Shown here one piece after another: positions 16,472 through 25,180 of a DNA stretch of 64,000 nucleotides (position 1 is the first letter of the stretch; each line of letters begins with the position of its first letter). Source of the DNA: JAAYAY01 sp964429355 (GTDB taxonomy: Bacteria > Planctomycetota > Planctomycetia > Pirellulales > Thermoguttaceae); the NCBI GenBank assembly GCA_964429355.1, contig CAYSCH010000004.1, positions 12,710-76,709 of the forward strand. Direction: 5' to 3'. A model generated the notes under the pieces. That model was not told the DNA's origin. It was given only the letters and a program-made list of their open reading frames with translations, and ran no database searches. Made by a program: the position numbers and the translations under genes.

Positions 16472-17988
16472 CACGCTTGCCGGTGGCCGTGCTTGTGGCG
16501 ATTCTCGTCTTGGGCCTTCGTTCATCCAGTCTCTGCGCCGCCGAACGGACTGGCGTCCAGAGTTCTATCACGGATCGCTCTGTTGCCTGGCCTACGCGAG
16601 AAGAGTGGCGCCGGGTCCTGCTCCTGAGGGACTACAACTCCCGTGTCGTGATTCTGGGCACGACCCTGCTGGGATGCGCTGGGGGCATGGTCGGGAGTTT
16701 CACACTCCTCAGGAGACGAGCGCTGATGGGCGATGCGCTCAGCCATGCAGCGCTGCCGGGGATCGGGCTGGCATTTATCGCGGCGACCGCGCTGGGAGGC
16801 AACGCAAAATCGTTGCCGATTCTGCTGGCCGGAGCAACGCTGAGCGGACTTGCTGGAGTCGGCGCGATTCTGATGATTCGCAACCTCACTCGACTCAAGG
16901 AAGACGCGGCGCTGGGGATCGTGTTGAGCGTGTTCTTCGGCGCGGGCGTGGCGCTGCTGGGCATGATACAGCAGATGGAAACGGGACATGCGGCCGGATT
17001 GGAGGCATTCATCTACGGGAAGACGGCCTCGATGGGTGCCGCCGACGCCCGTTGGATCGGACTGGCGGCGCTGGTGTGTGTCGGAGTTTGCGTGCTACTG
17101 TTCAAGGAACTCAAGTTGCTCTGCTTCGACGAGGGATTCGCCGGCTCTTGCGGGGTGCCGATCCTGCGGTTGGACATGGCGCTGATGGGGCTGGTCGTCG
17201 TCGTGTCGATCGTGGGGCTGCAGGCCGTGGGCCTGGTGCTCATGGTTGCGCTCCTGGTGATTCCGGCCGCGGCGGCACGATTCTGGACCGAACGGATGGG
17301 CGCCATGGTCCTGATCGCAGCGGCCCTCGGAGCCGCAGGGAGCATGGTGGGGGCGGCGATGAGCGCGCTGTTTTCACGGCTCCCTTCGGGCGCCATGATC
17401 GTTCTGGTGTGCGCGGCCTTTTTTCTGCTCAGCATGATTTTCGGTTCGGCTCGCGGGGTACTTGTGCGCCGTTTGCGGCGAATGCGGCTTGCACGAACGG
17501 TGGATCGACACCATCTGCTGCGCGCGATGTACGAGATCCTCGAATCATCGGCGGGCAAACAACCGGCTGCGGGTGATACCCGGGCCACGGCGAAAACCAG
17601 CGATTTGCTCTCAATGCGGAGCTGGTCGCCCGGACGACTGCGACGGGAGATCCGACGGGCGGAGCGGAAAGATATGCTGCGGAGATCCGGCCCAGGGCAA
17701 GTCTATCTGACCAAGGCCGGACTGGAGGAGGCGGCTCGCCTCACGCGGCAGCATCGGCTGTGGGAGTTGTTTTTGATTACCCATGCCGACATCGCGCCGA
17801 GCCGGGTCGACCGCGACGCCGACGCGATCGAGCATGTACTCGAACCGGAGATCGTCGCGGAATTGGAGAGGCTTCTGCGCCAGGAACGTGGCGGCGCCGG
17901 GTTGCCTGCCAGTCCGCACGGACGGGATCGAGTGGGGCCACTTCCGACTTCGCCCGAGGCGACTGGGGGGCAGGCATGTCGGCATTGA
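16468..17988 (+). CDS. Metal ABC transporter permease fused to a DtxR/MntR-like regulator
   Basis: 506 residues. Residues about 1-30 form a signal-like segment; residues about 55-340 are a MntC/ZnuB-type permease with about eight membrane helices and the conserved LMGDALSHAALPGIG motif. From about residue 348 it is a DtxR-like domain: a winged HTH (DLLSMRSWSPGRLRREIRRA with QVYLTKAG) followed by a metal-binding/dimerisation part with HRLWELFL and DAIEHVLEPEI, corresponding to MntR His77 and the E/E/H ligand cluster (here D, E, H). Chlamydia YtgCR is a known permease-repressor fusion of this kind, and Chlamydiae are in the same PVC superphylum. Whether the domain is cleaved, binds DNA or senses metal allosterically cannot be seen. 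The 3' end overlaps the next gene by 13 bp. Confidence 0.9.
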   Translation: MTRLPVAVLVAILVLGLRSSSLCAAERTGVQSSITDRSVAWPTREEWRRVLLLRDYNSRVVILGTTLLGCAGGMVGSFTLLRRRALMGDALSHAALPGIGLAFIAATALGGNAKSLPILLAGATLSGLAGVGAILMIRNLTRLKEDAALGIVLSVFFGAGVALLGMIQQMETGHAAGLEAFIYGKTASMGAADARWIGLAALVCVGVCVLLFKELKLLCFDEGFAGSCGVPILRLDMALMGLVVVVSIVGLQAVGLVLMVALLVIPAAAARFWTERMGAMVLIAAALGAAGSMVGAAMSALFSRLPSGAMIVLVCAAFFLLSMIFGSARGVLVRRLRRMRLARTVDRHHLLRAMYEILESSAGKQPAAGDTRATAKTSDLLSMRSWSPGRLRREIRRAERKDMLRRSGPGQVYLTKAGLEEAARLTRQHRLWELFLITHADIAPSRVDRDADAIEHVLEPEIVAELERLLRQERGGAGLPASPHGRDRVGPLPTSPEATGGQACRH

Positions 17989-19301
17989 GCGGATGGAGTT
18001 GGCAGCTCGATGGCTGGATCGTGGCGGCGGGGATGCTGTGCGCGGTGGCCGCTACGCTGCTGGGCAACTTTCTCGTGCTCCGCAAAATGAGCATGCTCGG
18101 CGACGCCATTACTCATGCCATTCTGCCCGGGCTGGCCGTGGCGTTCTTCATCAGTGAGAGCCGCAGCAGCGTGCCGATGTTTCTGGGGGCGGTTGTGGTC
18201 GGGACACTCACGGCGATGTTCACGCAGTGGATTCGAGGGGTCGGCAAGGTCGACGAAGGGGCATCGATGGGGGTGGTGTTCACCTCACTGTTCGCGCTGG
18301 GCCTGGTGATGGTCGTGCAGGCAGCCGATCATGTGGACCTCGATCCGGGGTGCGTCTTGTACGGAGCGATCGAGCTGACCCCGCTCGACACCTGGGAGAT
18401 CGGCGGATACGACATTCCCCGGGCGGTGGTGATTCTGTCGATCGTGGCGGCAGTCAATCTTCTGTTTGTCGTGTTGCTGCTCAAAGAACTGAAACTGAGT
18501 TCCTTTGACCCGGCCCTGGCGACGACCACTGGCTTTCACGCCGGACTGATCCACTACCTGTTGATGGTGCTCGTGGCGGTGACCGCAGTGGCCAGCTTCG
18601 AAAGCGTGGGCAACATTCTCGTGGTGGCGATGTTCATCGTGCCACCGGCTGCGGCCTACATGCTGACCGATCGGCTTGGGCGGATGATCGCGATCAGCGT
18701 GGCGCTGGCGGCAGCCTCCGCGGTCCTGGGGCACGTTGGCGCACTGGTCGTGCCGGCGTTGTTCGGTTACCAGAGTACAACGACGGCGGGAATGATGGCC
18801 GTGGCGGCAGGTGTGCTCTTTCTTCTGGCGGCGGCCCTCGGGCCTCGCCACGGGATCCTTGTCAAGCTGGCGCGGCAACGGCTGTTGTCATGGCGGATTC
18901 TCGCGGAGGATGTGATCGCCCTTCTTTACCGGAGCGAGGAACAAGGGGAAGCCGGTGGGCTGTCGAGGGACCATTTGCAGGCCCGTCTGCTCTCCGGTCG
19001 CCTCGGGACGGATGCCGTGCTAGCGTGGCTGCGGGTGCGGGGAATGGTGGAAGGGGCAGATCGCGAGCATCGGCTCACGGAGCGGGGGCGGGGGCTCGCC
19101 GTGGACCTGATACGTTCCCATCGGCTGTGGGAGGAGTATCTCGTCGCGAGGGTGGGAGTGACCGACGAACGGACCCATCAGGCGGCGGAACAATTGGAGC
19201 ATTTCACCAATCAGCAGCTTCGCAAGCGGCTTGATGAGGAAACGGATGCGCCTCAGGTGGATTCGCACGGGAAGACAATTCCGCCGGAACGGGGCCCGTA
19301 G
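17976..19301 (+). CDS. Second metal ABC transporter permease, also with a DtxR-like C-terminus
   Basis: 441 residues from the ATG at 17976, which has GGGGGG just upstream. A second ABC-3 permease with about eight to nine membrane helices (conserved SMLGDAITHAILPGLAV). From about residue 298 it carries a DtxR-like region: a degenerate winged helix followed by HRLWEEYLVARVG and THQAAEQLEHF, where His and the E-x-x-E-H ligands are all conserved, ending in SHGKTIPP like the CPHGNPIP turn of DtxR. The MntR Asp8/Glu11 pair is reduced to AEDVIAL. Together with the preceding gene it forms a heterodimeric permease whose two halves each carry a regulator domain. Confidence 0.9.
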   Translation: MSALSGWSWQLDGWIVAAGMLCAVAATLLGNFLVLRKMSMLGDAITHAILPGLAVAFFISESRSSVPMFLGAVVVGTLTAMFTQWIRGVGKVDEGASMGVVFTSLFALGLVMVVQAADHVDLDPGCVLYGAIELTPLDTWEIGGYDIPRAVVILSIVAAVNLLFVVLLLKELKLSSFDPALATTTGFHAGLIHYLLMVLVAVTAVASFESVGNILVVAMFIVPPAAAYMLTDRLGRMIAISVALAAASAVLGHVGALVVPALFGYQSTTTAGMMAVAAGVLFLLAAALGPRHGILVKLARQRLLSWRILAEDVIALLYRSEEQGEAGGLSRDHLQARLLSGRLGTDAVLAWLRVRGMVEGADREHRLTERGRGLAVDLIRSHRLWEEYLVARVGVTDERTHQAAEQLEHFTNQQLRKRLDEETDAPQVDSHGKTIPPERGP

Positions 19302-19327
19302 GGTGCGTCGAGACGTCGAGACGCACC
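19302..19327. terminator. GGTGCGTC hairpin between converging genes
   Basis: GGTGCGTC at 19302-19309 pairs with GACGCACC at 19320-19327; the loop contains a second copy of GTCGAGAC. It lies exactly between the stop codons of the second permease and the converging kinase gene, so it can serve both strands. No clear T-tract. Confidence 0.5.
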
Positions 19328-20440
19328 TTACTGCATGTCTTCGAGTTCCTCGAGCCAGATGCGCATTTCGTGGTCGTATTCGCTGGCCAAGTCGCCTTTG
19401 ACGAGCTGGCGGTGGAAGCCGGCGGCCCCATCCTGGAGAACGTCGGCCGCCTCGGCGCTGGGGAAGCGGCGTTGGGGGTCGGGAGCGACCAGTTGCCGCA
19501 GGAAGCCCATGAGGAGGTCGCTGGAAACGACTTCTTCAGGAAGAAGGTAGGGAAGTTTCTGGGCAAGGAAACGTTTGGCCTCGAGAAGCTCCCTGTAGCC
19601 GGTTCGGCCATCGAAGGGAGGCACGCCGGCGAGCATCTCGATGAGCACGTAGCCGAGGCTGGCCAGGTCGGAACGGGCGTTGCAGGGGCCGCCCTCGAGG
19701 ACCTCGGGGGCGGCGTAGGCGGGAGTGCAGGTTCGGCGTGCGGGGATGTCGTCGAGGGCAAAGGCCGATCCGATATCGACAATCTTGGCGTTTCCCGTCC
19801 GCTTGAGCATGATGTTGGAGGGCTTGATATCGCCGTGGACGATGTCTTGCCGGTGGAGCGCCGCCAGGGCGGCCAGGCAGTCGCGGATGATCGCGATGGC
19901 CACGCCCGGCTTGACGCGAGGCTGGACCGGTCCGCCGGTGACGATCACCTGGTTGATGTAGGTCCAGCGGCGAGCACTGACACGCGACTCAAGCCACTGG
20001 AGCATGGTATTGCGCAGCAGATGGCTGAGATCGTAGCCGTCAACCCATTCCATTTCCATCATGCGGATGCAGCGGCGATCGACCCAATTGTGCACGTCCA
20101 GGAGGTTGTCCTGCTGGATCTCGGCAACTCTGGCGGCGATGCTCGCCATCCGTCCCATGGCTTCGTTGTAGGAACGCTCGTCCTCGTAGCGTTCCGGGGA
20201 GAAGACTTTGATGGCCACCGGCAACGTAAAGTGGTCCGTACCACGGCGCTCGCTCAGATACACGACGCCCTGACCACCCGAACCGAGAGGCCGAATCAAG
20301 TGATGGTGTTCGGTCCAACTCAGCCGCTTCTCTTCGATGATCGTGCGATAACGCTTGAGAAGTTCTTCAGAACAAGCCGTCGTGGTCGACCCGCCCAGGG
20401 TTCGGGTGGGACTCCCCTCCGGAAAAGTCGTCGTCGTCAT
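19328..20440 (-). CDS. Soluble Ser/Thr protein kinase-like protein
   Basis: 370 residues from the ATG at 20440, which has GAGGAA five bases upstream. A eukaryotic-type kinase fold is visible: glycine loop LGSGGQGVVYLS, Lys in VAIKVF, catalytic loop VHGDIKPSNIML, metal motif DIGSAF, and APEV in the activation segment. Two key motifs are altered: HRD is HGD and DFG is DIG. The Asp and Asn needed for phosphotransfer remain, so activity is possible. An insert of about 40 residues lies between the N- and C-lobes (QWLESRVSARRWTYIN). There is no transmembrane segment or sensor domain. Converges on the metal transporter operon; substrates unknown. Confidence 0.85.
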   Translation of the reverse strand: MTTTTFPEGSPTRTLGGSTTTACSEELLKRYRTIIEEKRLSWTEHHHLIRPLGSGGQGVVYLSERRGTDHFTLPVAIKVFSPERYEDERSYNEAMGRMASIAARVAEIQQDNLLDVHNWVDRRCIRMMEMEWVDGYDLSHLLRNTMLQWLESRVSARRWTYINQVIVTGGPVQPRVKPGVAIAIIRDCLAALAALHRQDIVHGDIKPSNIMLKRTGNAKIVDIGSAFALDDIPARRTCTPAYAAPEVLEGGPCNARSDLASLGYVLIEMLAGVPPFDGRTGYRELLEAKRFLAQKLPYLLPEEVVSSDLLMGFLRQLVAPDPQRRFPSAEAADVLQDGAAGFHRQLVKGDLASEYDHEMRIWLEELEDMQ

Positions 20441-20598
20441 TAGGGTTCCTCGATGCAATTGGGCAATCCGTGCCAATCATTCCAGGGCATCGGGAAAATT
20501 GTAAGGCGCGCCAGGAAAACAAGGAAGAGCAGCCGGCAGTCCTTCCGGGGGGATTCGCTGAGTTGGGAGGTGCCCAATCTGAGGGAGAACGAGGGACG

Positions 20599-21603
20599 TC
20601 AGATGGAATCGACAACGTCGGTCCAAAGGGGGTAGCCGGCTCCGCGAATGGGGAAACCGAGGTGCTTGTCGGTGAGGAAGTTGACCAACGGGCGGCCATC
20701 CCGCCAACGGCGGAGGTTCTCGCAGAAAAGTTTCGTCATATTGTCGATGCGCCAACTGCTTTGGCCACCAACATGAGGGGTGATGATCACGTTGGGCAGG
20801 TCCCAGAGATGCGAGTCGACAGGGAGGGGCTCGGGGTTGGTCACGTCCATTACCGCACCGGCAATGCATCCCTTTTCGAGGCGGTCAACGAGGTCGTTGG
20901 TTACCACCAGCGGGCCGCGGGCCATGTTGGCCAGGAGGGCATGACGCTGCATGAGATCGAGTTTCGCCCCGTCGATGATGCCCCGAGTCGTCGCGTTCAG
21001 AGGAAGGCAGAGGACGACGAAGTCGGACTGGCCAAGGAGCTGATCCAGTCGATCGGCGGGCCAGAGGGCATCGACCGTGTCGGGCTGGTCGGCAGGGAAG
21101 AGGTCGGTCGCAATGGTGCGCGTCTTGAAGGGACGAAGCAATTCGGCCAGCCGGCGTCCGACGCCGCCGAAACCGACGATTCCCACGGTGGAACGCGTAA
21201 GATCGCGAGTCGGCCTGCGGATGAATTCCTTGAGCTGCTGGGCCCGAAAGTAAACAGGCAGGCTGCGGCACCAACCGGTCAGCAAGGCAATGGTATGCTC
21301 GGCAACCTGGTCGGCCAGGACCGCCGAGGCGCTGGTGATGGGGATGTTGGAGGCGATCACGGACGGAACGAGACAATGGTCCATGCCCGCCGCCGACGAT
21401 TGAATCCATTGGAGGCGACCGGCCGCCATGACCCCATCCCAATCGACGGGGACTTTCGCATGGCCACAGAAAATATCTGCGGCAAACAATTTTTCCCGGA
21501 TTTCTTCCTGTTCGGTGGCGATGATCTCGGCATCGGGCGGAGCCGCGGATCGGATCTGGTCGATGTGGTGGGGTTCGACGGGATAGCAGAGGACAATGCG
21601 CAT
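20599..21603 (-). CDS. D-isomer-specific 2-hydroxyacid dehydrogenase
   Basis: 334 residues. The NAD-binding motif GFGGVG, the catalytic Arg in NMARGPLV, Glu in DVTNPEPLP and His in ITPHVGG are all in place and in family order. Enzymes of this family reduce 2-keto acids to D-2-hydroxy acids or the reverse; the substrate (glyoxylate, phosphoglycerate, lactate) cannot be decided. About 160 bp from the kinase gene, same strand; the ATG at 21603 follows no strong ribosome binding site. Confidence 0.9.
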   Translation of the reverse strand: MRIVLCYPVEPHHIDQIRSAAPPDAEIIATEQEEIREKLFAADIFCGHAKVPVDWDGVMAAGRLQWIQSSAAGMDHCLVPSVIASNIPITSASAVLADQVAEHTIALLTGWCRSLPVYFRAQQLKEFIRRPTRDLTRSTVGIVGFGGVGRRLAELLRPFKTRTIATDLFPADQPDTVDALWPADRLDQLLGQSDFVVLCLPLNATTRGIIDGAKLDLMQRHALLANMARGPLVVTNDLVDRLEKGCIAGAVMDVTNPEPLPVDSHLWDLPNVIITPHVGGQSSWRIDNMTKLFCENLRRWRDGRPLVNFLTDKHLGFPIRGAGYPLWTDVVDSI

Positions 21604-22128
21604 CGGTTCGACTCAATCTAGAATGGAATCTGGTGACGGACGCGGACCAGGGTGAGATGCCTGACGACGCAAAGAGCACCTATTGTGAAGCATTTATCGA
21701 CAACGGCAAGGGTTTCCGCGACCCGATGCGAGGCCTTCGATCTTGAAGTCCTCCCCGCCGGAGTGACCCGCCCCGGGGCCGCGAGGGGGAAAACTGCCGG
21801 AGACGAATTTCAACAGGAACAACTGAAACAAATGGCTTGTTGTGGATGGCCGCGTTTTTTTTGGCTCGGCGGAGCGCTGGCGGGACGGCGGGATGGCGAT
21901 TAAAATCGAGTGGATTAGGACGAGTTGCGTATCGACTGGTTACCCGCCTGGTGTGCGACCGGCAGCCGTCCCTTCCGCAAGCGGCCGTGGCAGCACGTTG
22001 GCATGCGTACCGATCTTTATTGTTCGGTACGGGTGTCTGCCACATACTGCGGAGCGCCCCACCTGGACTCGCACACGGTGATTCATCCACCGGCCTGCAT
22101 CCTGCACGACAGTGAGAGGAGGTTTCCC
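21604..22128. other. Gene-poor interval upstream of the DoxX-like gene
   Basis: No convincing reading frame is seen on either strand in these 525 bp. The DoxX-like frame is open from 21925 on the plus strand, but the extra N-terminal codons are Arg/Pro/Cys-rich and unlike a membrane protein start. Likely untranslated leader or promoter sequence. Confidence 0.5.
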
Positions 22129-23229
22129 CTGAACGGCAAGAAGTTTCAGATCGGCCTGTTGGNNNNNNNNNNGTTGGCCGTAGTGCTCTTGGTGGCGTTG
22201 CGGCTCACCATAGGTTGGCACTTCTTTTACGAAGGAGTGTGGAAAATCGCGAACGCCGAGAAGTTCTCGGCCTCGGAGTTCCTGACGATTTCCAAGGGCC
22301 CGTTCGCGCCGCTGTTCTTCGCAATGGTTCCCGACCTCGACGGACGGGTGCGGCTGGCAATGGAACCGGTGGAAGACGCTAAGAAGGCGAGTGAAGGCTG
22401 GGTCACCAGTCCGGTGTATCTCGAGGCGTGGACGAGAGCGAAGAACCAGTTCGTCTCCCGCAATCGTCTCAGTGACGCGCAGGCCCAGGCCGTTGAGGCG
22501 AAGTTCGTCCAATACAAGGCATCGCTCGAGGAGTTCATGACGAACAACAAGGTTGATATCGATGCCCATTTCGGCGCGCTCGACCGGTACATTGCCCGGA
22601 AGAATTCGGGAGCGAACGAAGCGAAGCATGAAAAGAAGCGAATCTGGGACGAGCAGATGAAATTGCGGGGCGAAGCCGACGGTTGGCTCGCCGACGTGGA
22701 TGCTATGGGCAAGGAGATGTGCCTGGCGTTCTACAGCGTGCTCCAGACTCCTCCCAGAGACGAAAAGGGCAATGTGACCGAAACCGACGACGAAAAGGCA
22801 ATCCGGTTGGCGACGCTGCGAGGGGCAAAAGTCCCCACCGTCGTGACCGCTCCGGAAAGACTTCCCGTGCCCTTACCGTTCATCAAGTCTCGGCTGGAGT
22901 TCCTCAACCTGGCGGTTACCTACGGGCTGACGGCGATCGGCCTGTGCATGCTCCTGGGCTTCTGCAATCGTCTGGCTTGCCTGGGGGGCGGGGCCTTCCT
23001 GATTTCGGTTTTGATGACCCAGCCGCCCTGGCCGACGATTTACCCGCCGGCTCCCGAAGTCGTGGGACATGCCCTCGTAGTCGACAAGAATTTTGTGGAG
23101 ATGGTGGCCATTTTCATGTTGGCCGCGCTGCCGGTTGGCCGTTGGGCTGGATTGGACCATTTCCTCTACCATTGGATCGGTCGCCCGATCGAGGCCAAGA
23201 TTCCGTTCCTCCGAAAAATGAGCAGTTGA
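22129..23229 (+). CDS. DoxX-like integral membrane protein (possible CTG start)
   Basis: About 366 residues. Four hydrophobic segments are visible: one near the N-terminus (LAVVLLVALRLTIGWHFFYEG, broken by a 10-N gap), then VTYGLTAIGLCMLLGFCNRL, LGGGAFLISVLMTQPP, and MVAIFMLAALPVGRW. The pattern resembles DoxX/DoxD quinol-oxidase-associated proteins with a large soluble insert rich in charged residues. The start is proposed at the CTG at 22129 because AGAGGAGG lies seven bases upstream and the preceding frame is not protein-like. If not, the nearest in-frame ATG is at 22003, without a good ribosome binding site. Upstream of two Gfo/Idh/MocA genes on the same strand; co-transcription is likely. 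Function unknown. Confidence 0.7.
   Translation: MNGKKFQIGLLXXXXLAVVLLVALRLTIGWHFFYEGVWKIANAEKFSASEFLTISKGPFAPLFFAMVPDLDGRVRLAMEPVEDAKKASEGWVTSPVYLEAWTRAKNQFVSRNRLSDAQAQAVEAKFVQYKASLEEFMTNNKVDIDAHFGALDRYIARKNSGANEAKHEKKRIWDEQMKLRGEADGWLADVDAMGKEMCLAFYSVLQTPPRDEKGNVTETDDEKAIRLATLRGAKVPTVVTAPERLPVPLPFIKSRLEFLNLAVTYGLTAIGLCMLLGFCNRLACLGGGAFLISVLMTQPPWPTIYPPAPEVVGHALVVDKNFVEMVAIFMLAALPVGRWAGLDHFLYHWIGRPIEAKIPFLRKMSS
22163..22172. other. 10-N scaffold gap
   Basis: Ten Ns inside the first membrane helix of the DoxX-like gene. The sequence before (CTGTTGG) and after (GTTGGCC) overlaps by GTTGG. Removing the Ns and one copy of GTTGG deletes 15 bp, keeps the reading frame and gives a continuous hydrophobic helix, so the gap is probably an overlap rather than missing DNA. 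Confidence 0.7.
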
Positions 23230-23322
23230 TCGGGCTGGTGGTCGGGCGGTGGGAGGCAAGTCTCATCGCTCCCCCACAGGCGTGTTTCCAACCGGATCCA
23301 GAACCTCAAGAAGGTAAACGAT

Positions 23323-25041
23323 ATGAGTCCAAGTCTTGACGAAAGGCCAGCAGGAACGCCGCGAGCTGATTTCAGCCGCCGCGACTTCATCAAGGGGGGC
23401 ATTGTCGGCGGTGCCGTGGCTGCGGGGAGCATGGGTGCGTTCTACTTCGGATACGGCGCCACGGAAGGGCATCCGATCCGGGTGGGCGTGCTCGGCACGG
23501 GGGACGAGGGAAGCGTACTGCTGGGCGCGATCAACCCCGAGTATGTGGAAGTGAAGGCGATCGCCGACATCCGCCCCTACAACGTGTGGCGAGCGTTCAA
23601 CGGCGACCAGGAAGCGCTCGGGCCGCGTCCCGGTCTGATGAGCGTGTACGGCTGGAAGACGGAGACCGAAGCCCGCCGGCACGTAAAGGTCTACGAAAAA
23701 GGCTACCAGGAACTGTTGAACAACGCGAAAGCCGACGGACTGGAGGCGATCATCATTGCCCTGCCGCTCCACCTGCACGCTCCAGCGGCGATCGCCGCGA
23801 TGAAGGCGGGGCTGCACGTTCTGACCGAGAAACTGATGGGCCACAGCGTGCATGAATGCAAGGAGATGTGCCGCGTGGCAGCATCGACCCACAAGCACCT
23901 GGCCACCGGCCACCAGCGGCACTACAACATCCTCTACGAGGATGCGATGGATTCGATCCGCCGCGGGGTTCTCGGTGACATCCATTACATCCGTGCCCAG
24001 TGGCATCGCGGCAACATGCCGGGATCGGACAGTTGGCAGATGCCCATGCCGAAAGAACTGAAGACCCTGGCGAAATCGGATCCGCAGTTCGAGAAACTCG
24101 AGCGAGAGCTGGATGCCTGGCGCAAGAGTCTGCAAAAAGCTCGCGGCGCCGATATCGACATGTGGGNNNNNNNNNNGTGGGCCAAGCGGATCGCCCAGAG
24201 AGAACAGCAGCTCGAAGACCGGATCCTCGCGACCGTGGCCAAGGAGCAAGGCTACGAGGACCGGGAGTTCAAGGCCGGCAGCGCCGTGTATGACCGCCCG
24301 GCGGCCGAGGAACTGATCCGCTGGCGGCTCTGGGAGCGGACCGGCGGCGGCTTGATGGCGGAACTGGGCAGCCACCAGCTCGACGCGTCGAGCATCTTCA
24401 TTTCGGCCATGCACGAAGGGAAGAAGCAGCATCCGATCAGCGTGATGTGTGCCTCGAACCGGCCGTTGTTCGGACTCGACCGCGAAGCCGACGACCACGT
24501 ATGCTGCATCTACGAGTTCCCGGCACCGGGTTACAGCCCGGACCCGAAGAGCATCGATAGCCGCAAGCGGATCGGCGTGCAGTATGCCTCGATCAACGGC
24601 AACGGGTATGGCGGTTACGGCGAAATCGTCTACGGCACGAAAGGCACCCTGATTCTGGAGAGGGAACAGGATGTGAAGCTCTATCGCGACGAGAGCGCCA
24701 GCAAGGTGAAAACCTCGTCCGGCCCGTCGGCCCTGGACACCCAGGCAAGCGGCGCCGCCCAGAAGGCCGCAGAATCGTCCGGCCCGGCGAACGTCAGCCG
24801 CGGTTACCGCGAGGAGATCGAGCACTGGGCCTGGTGCATCCGGGTGAATCCCAACAACACGGATCCGAACATTCAGCCGAGGTGCTATCCGAAGGTGGCC
24901 ATGGCAGATGCGGTGATCGCGCTGACCACGAACATCTCCGCCGAGCAGGGCAAAAGGATCGACTTCCAGGAGTCGTGGTTCGACCCCGACAGCGACGAAA
25001 CGCCCGAGGGCGAGGCACCGGATGTTGCGCGGTACGCATGA
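23323..25041 (+). CDS. Tat-exported Gfo/Idh/MocA family oxidoreductase
   Basis: A 572-residue protein with a twin-arginine signal (SRRDFIKGG, then GIVGGAVAAGSMG). The Rossmann motif GVLGTGDEGSVLL and the EKLMG motif (catalytic Lys position of GFO/IDH/MocA proteins) are present. Such secreted dehydrogenases in planctomycetes act on sugars or sugar acids in the periplasm using tightly bound NAD(P). A charged insert of about 60 residues sits between the Rossmann and C-terminal domains and contains the 10-N gap. The protein is paralogous to the next gene (shared GHQRHYNILY and TGGGLMAELGSHQLDASSIF). Likely co-transcribed with the DoxX-like gene, starting 93 bp after it. Confidence 0.85.
   Translation: MSPSLDERPAGTPRADFSRRDFIKGGIVGGAVAAGSMGAFYFGYGATEGHPIRVGVLGTGDEGSVLLGAINPEYVEVKAIADIRPYNVWRAFNGDQEALGPRPGLMSVYGWKTETEARRHVKVYEKGYQELLNNAKADGLEAIIIALPLHLHAPAAIAAMKAGLHVLTEKLMGHSVHECKEMCRVAASTHKHLATGHQRHYNILYEDAMDSIRRGVLGDIHYIRAQWHRGNMPGSDSWQMPMPKELKTLAKSDPQFEKLERELDAWRKSLQKARGADIDMWXXXXWAKRIAQREQQLEDRILATVAKEQGYEDREFKAGSAVYDRPAAEELIRWRLWERTGGGLMAELGSHQLDASSIFISAMHEGKKQHPISVMCASNRPLFGLDREADDHVCCIYEFPAPGYSPDPKSIDSRKRIGVQYASINGNGYGGYGEIVYGTKGTLILEREQDVKLYRDESASKVKTSSGPSALDTQASGAAQKAAESSGPANVSRGYREEIEHWAWCIRVNPNNTDPNIQPRCYPKVAMADAVIALTTNISAEQGKRIDFQESWFDPDSDETPEGEAPDVARYA
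24167..24176. other. 10-N scaffold gap
   Basis: Ten Ns in the insert region of the first Gfo/Idh protein. The flanks TGTGGG and GTGGGCC share GTGGG. Collapsing the Ns and one GTGGG removes 15 bp, keeps frame and gives Asp-Met-Trp-Ala-Lys, like the first gap. Confidence 0.7.
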
Positions 25042-25180
25042 GTTGCGGGACCGGCGTTAACCCGTGCCGGCATTGGCAGTAGTGCCCGGCACAGCCTCAC
25101 TTGCGAGGCACGTCAGGCACCGTCCTGACCTACGTTGACGAACAGAACACACAATGCAATAGACCCAAAGGCAAGTCACG

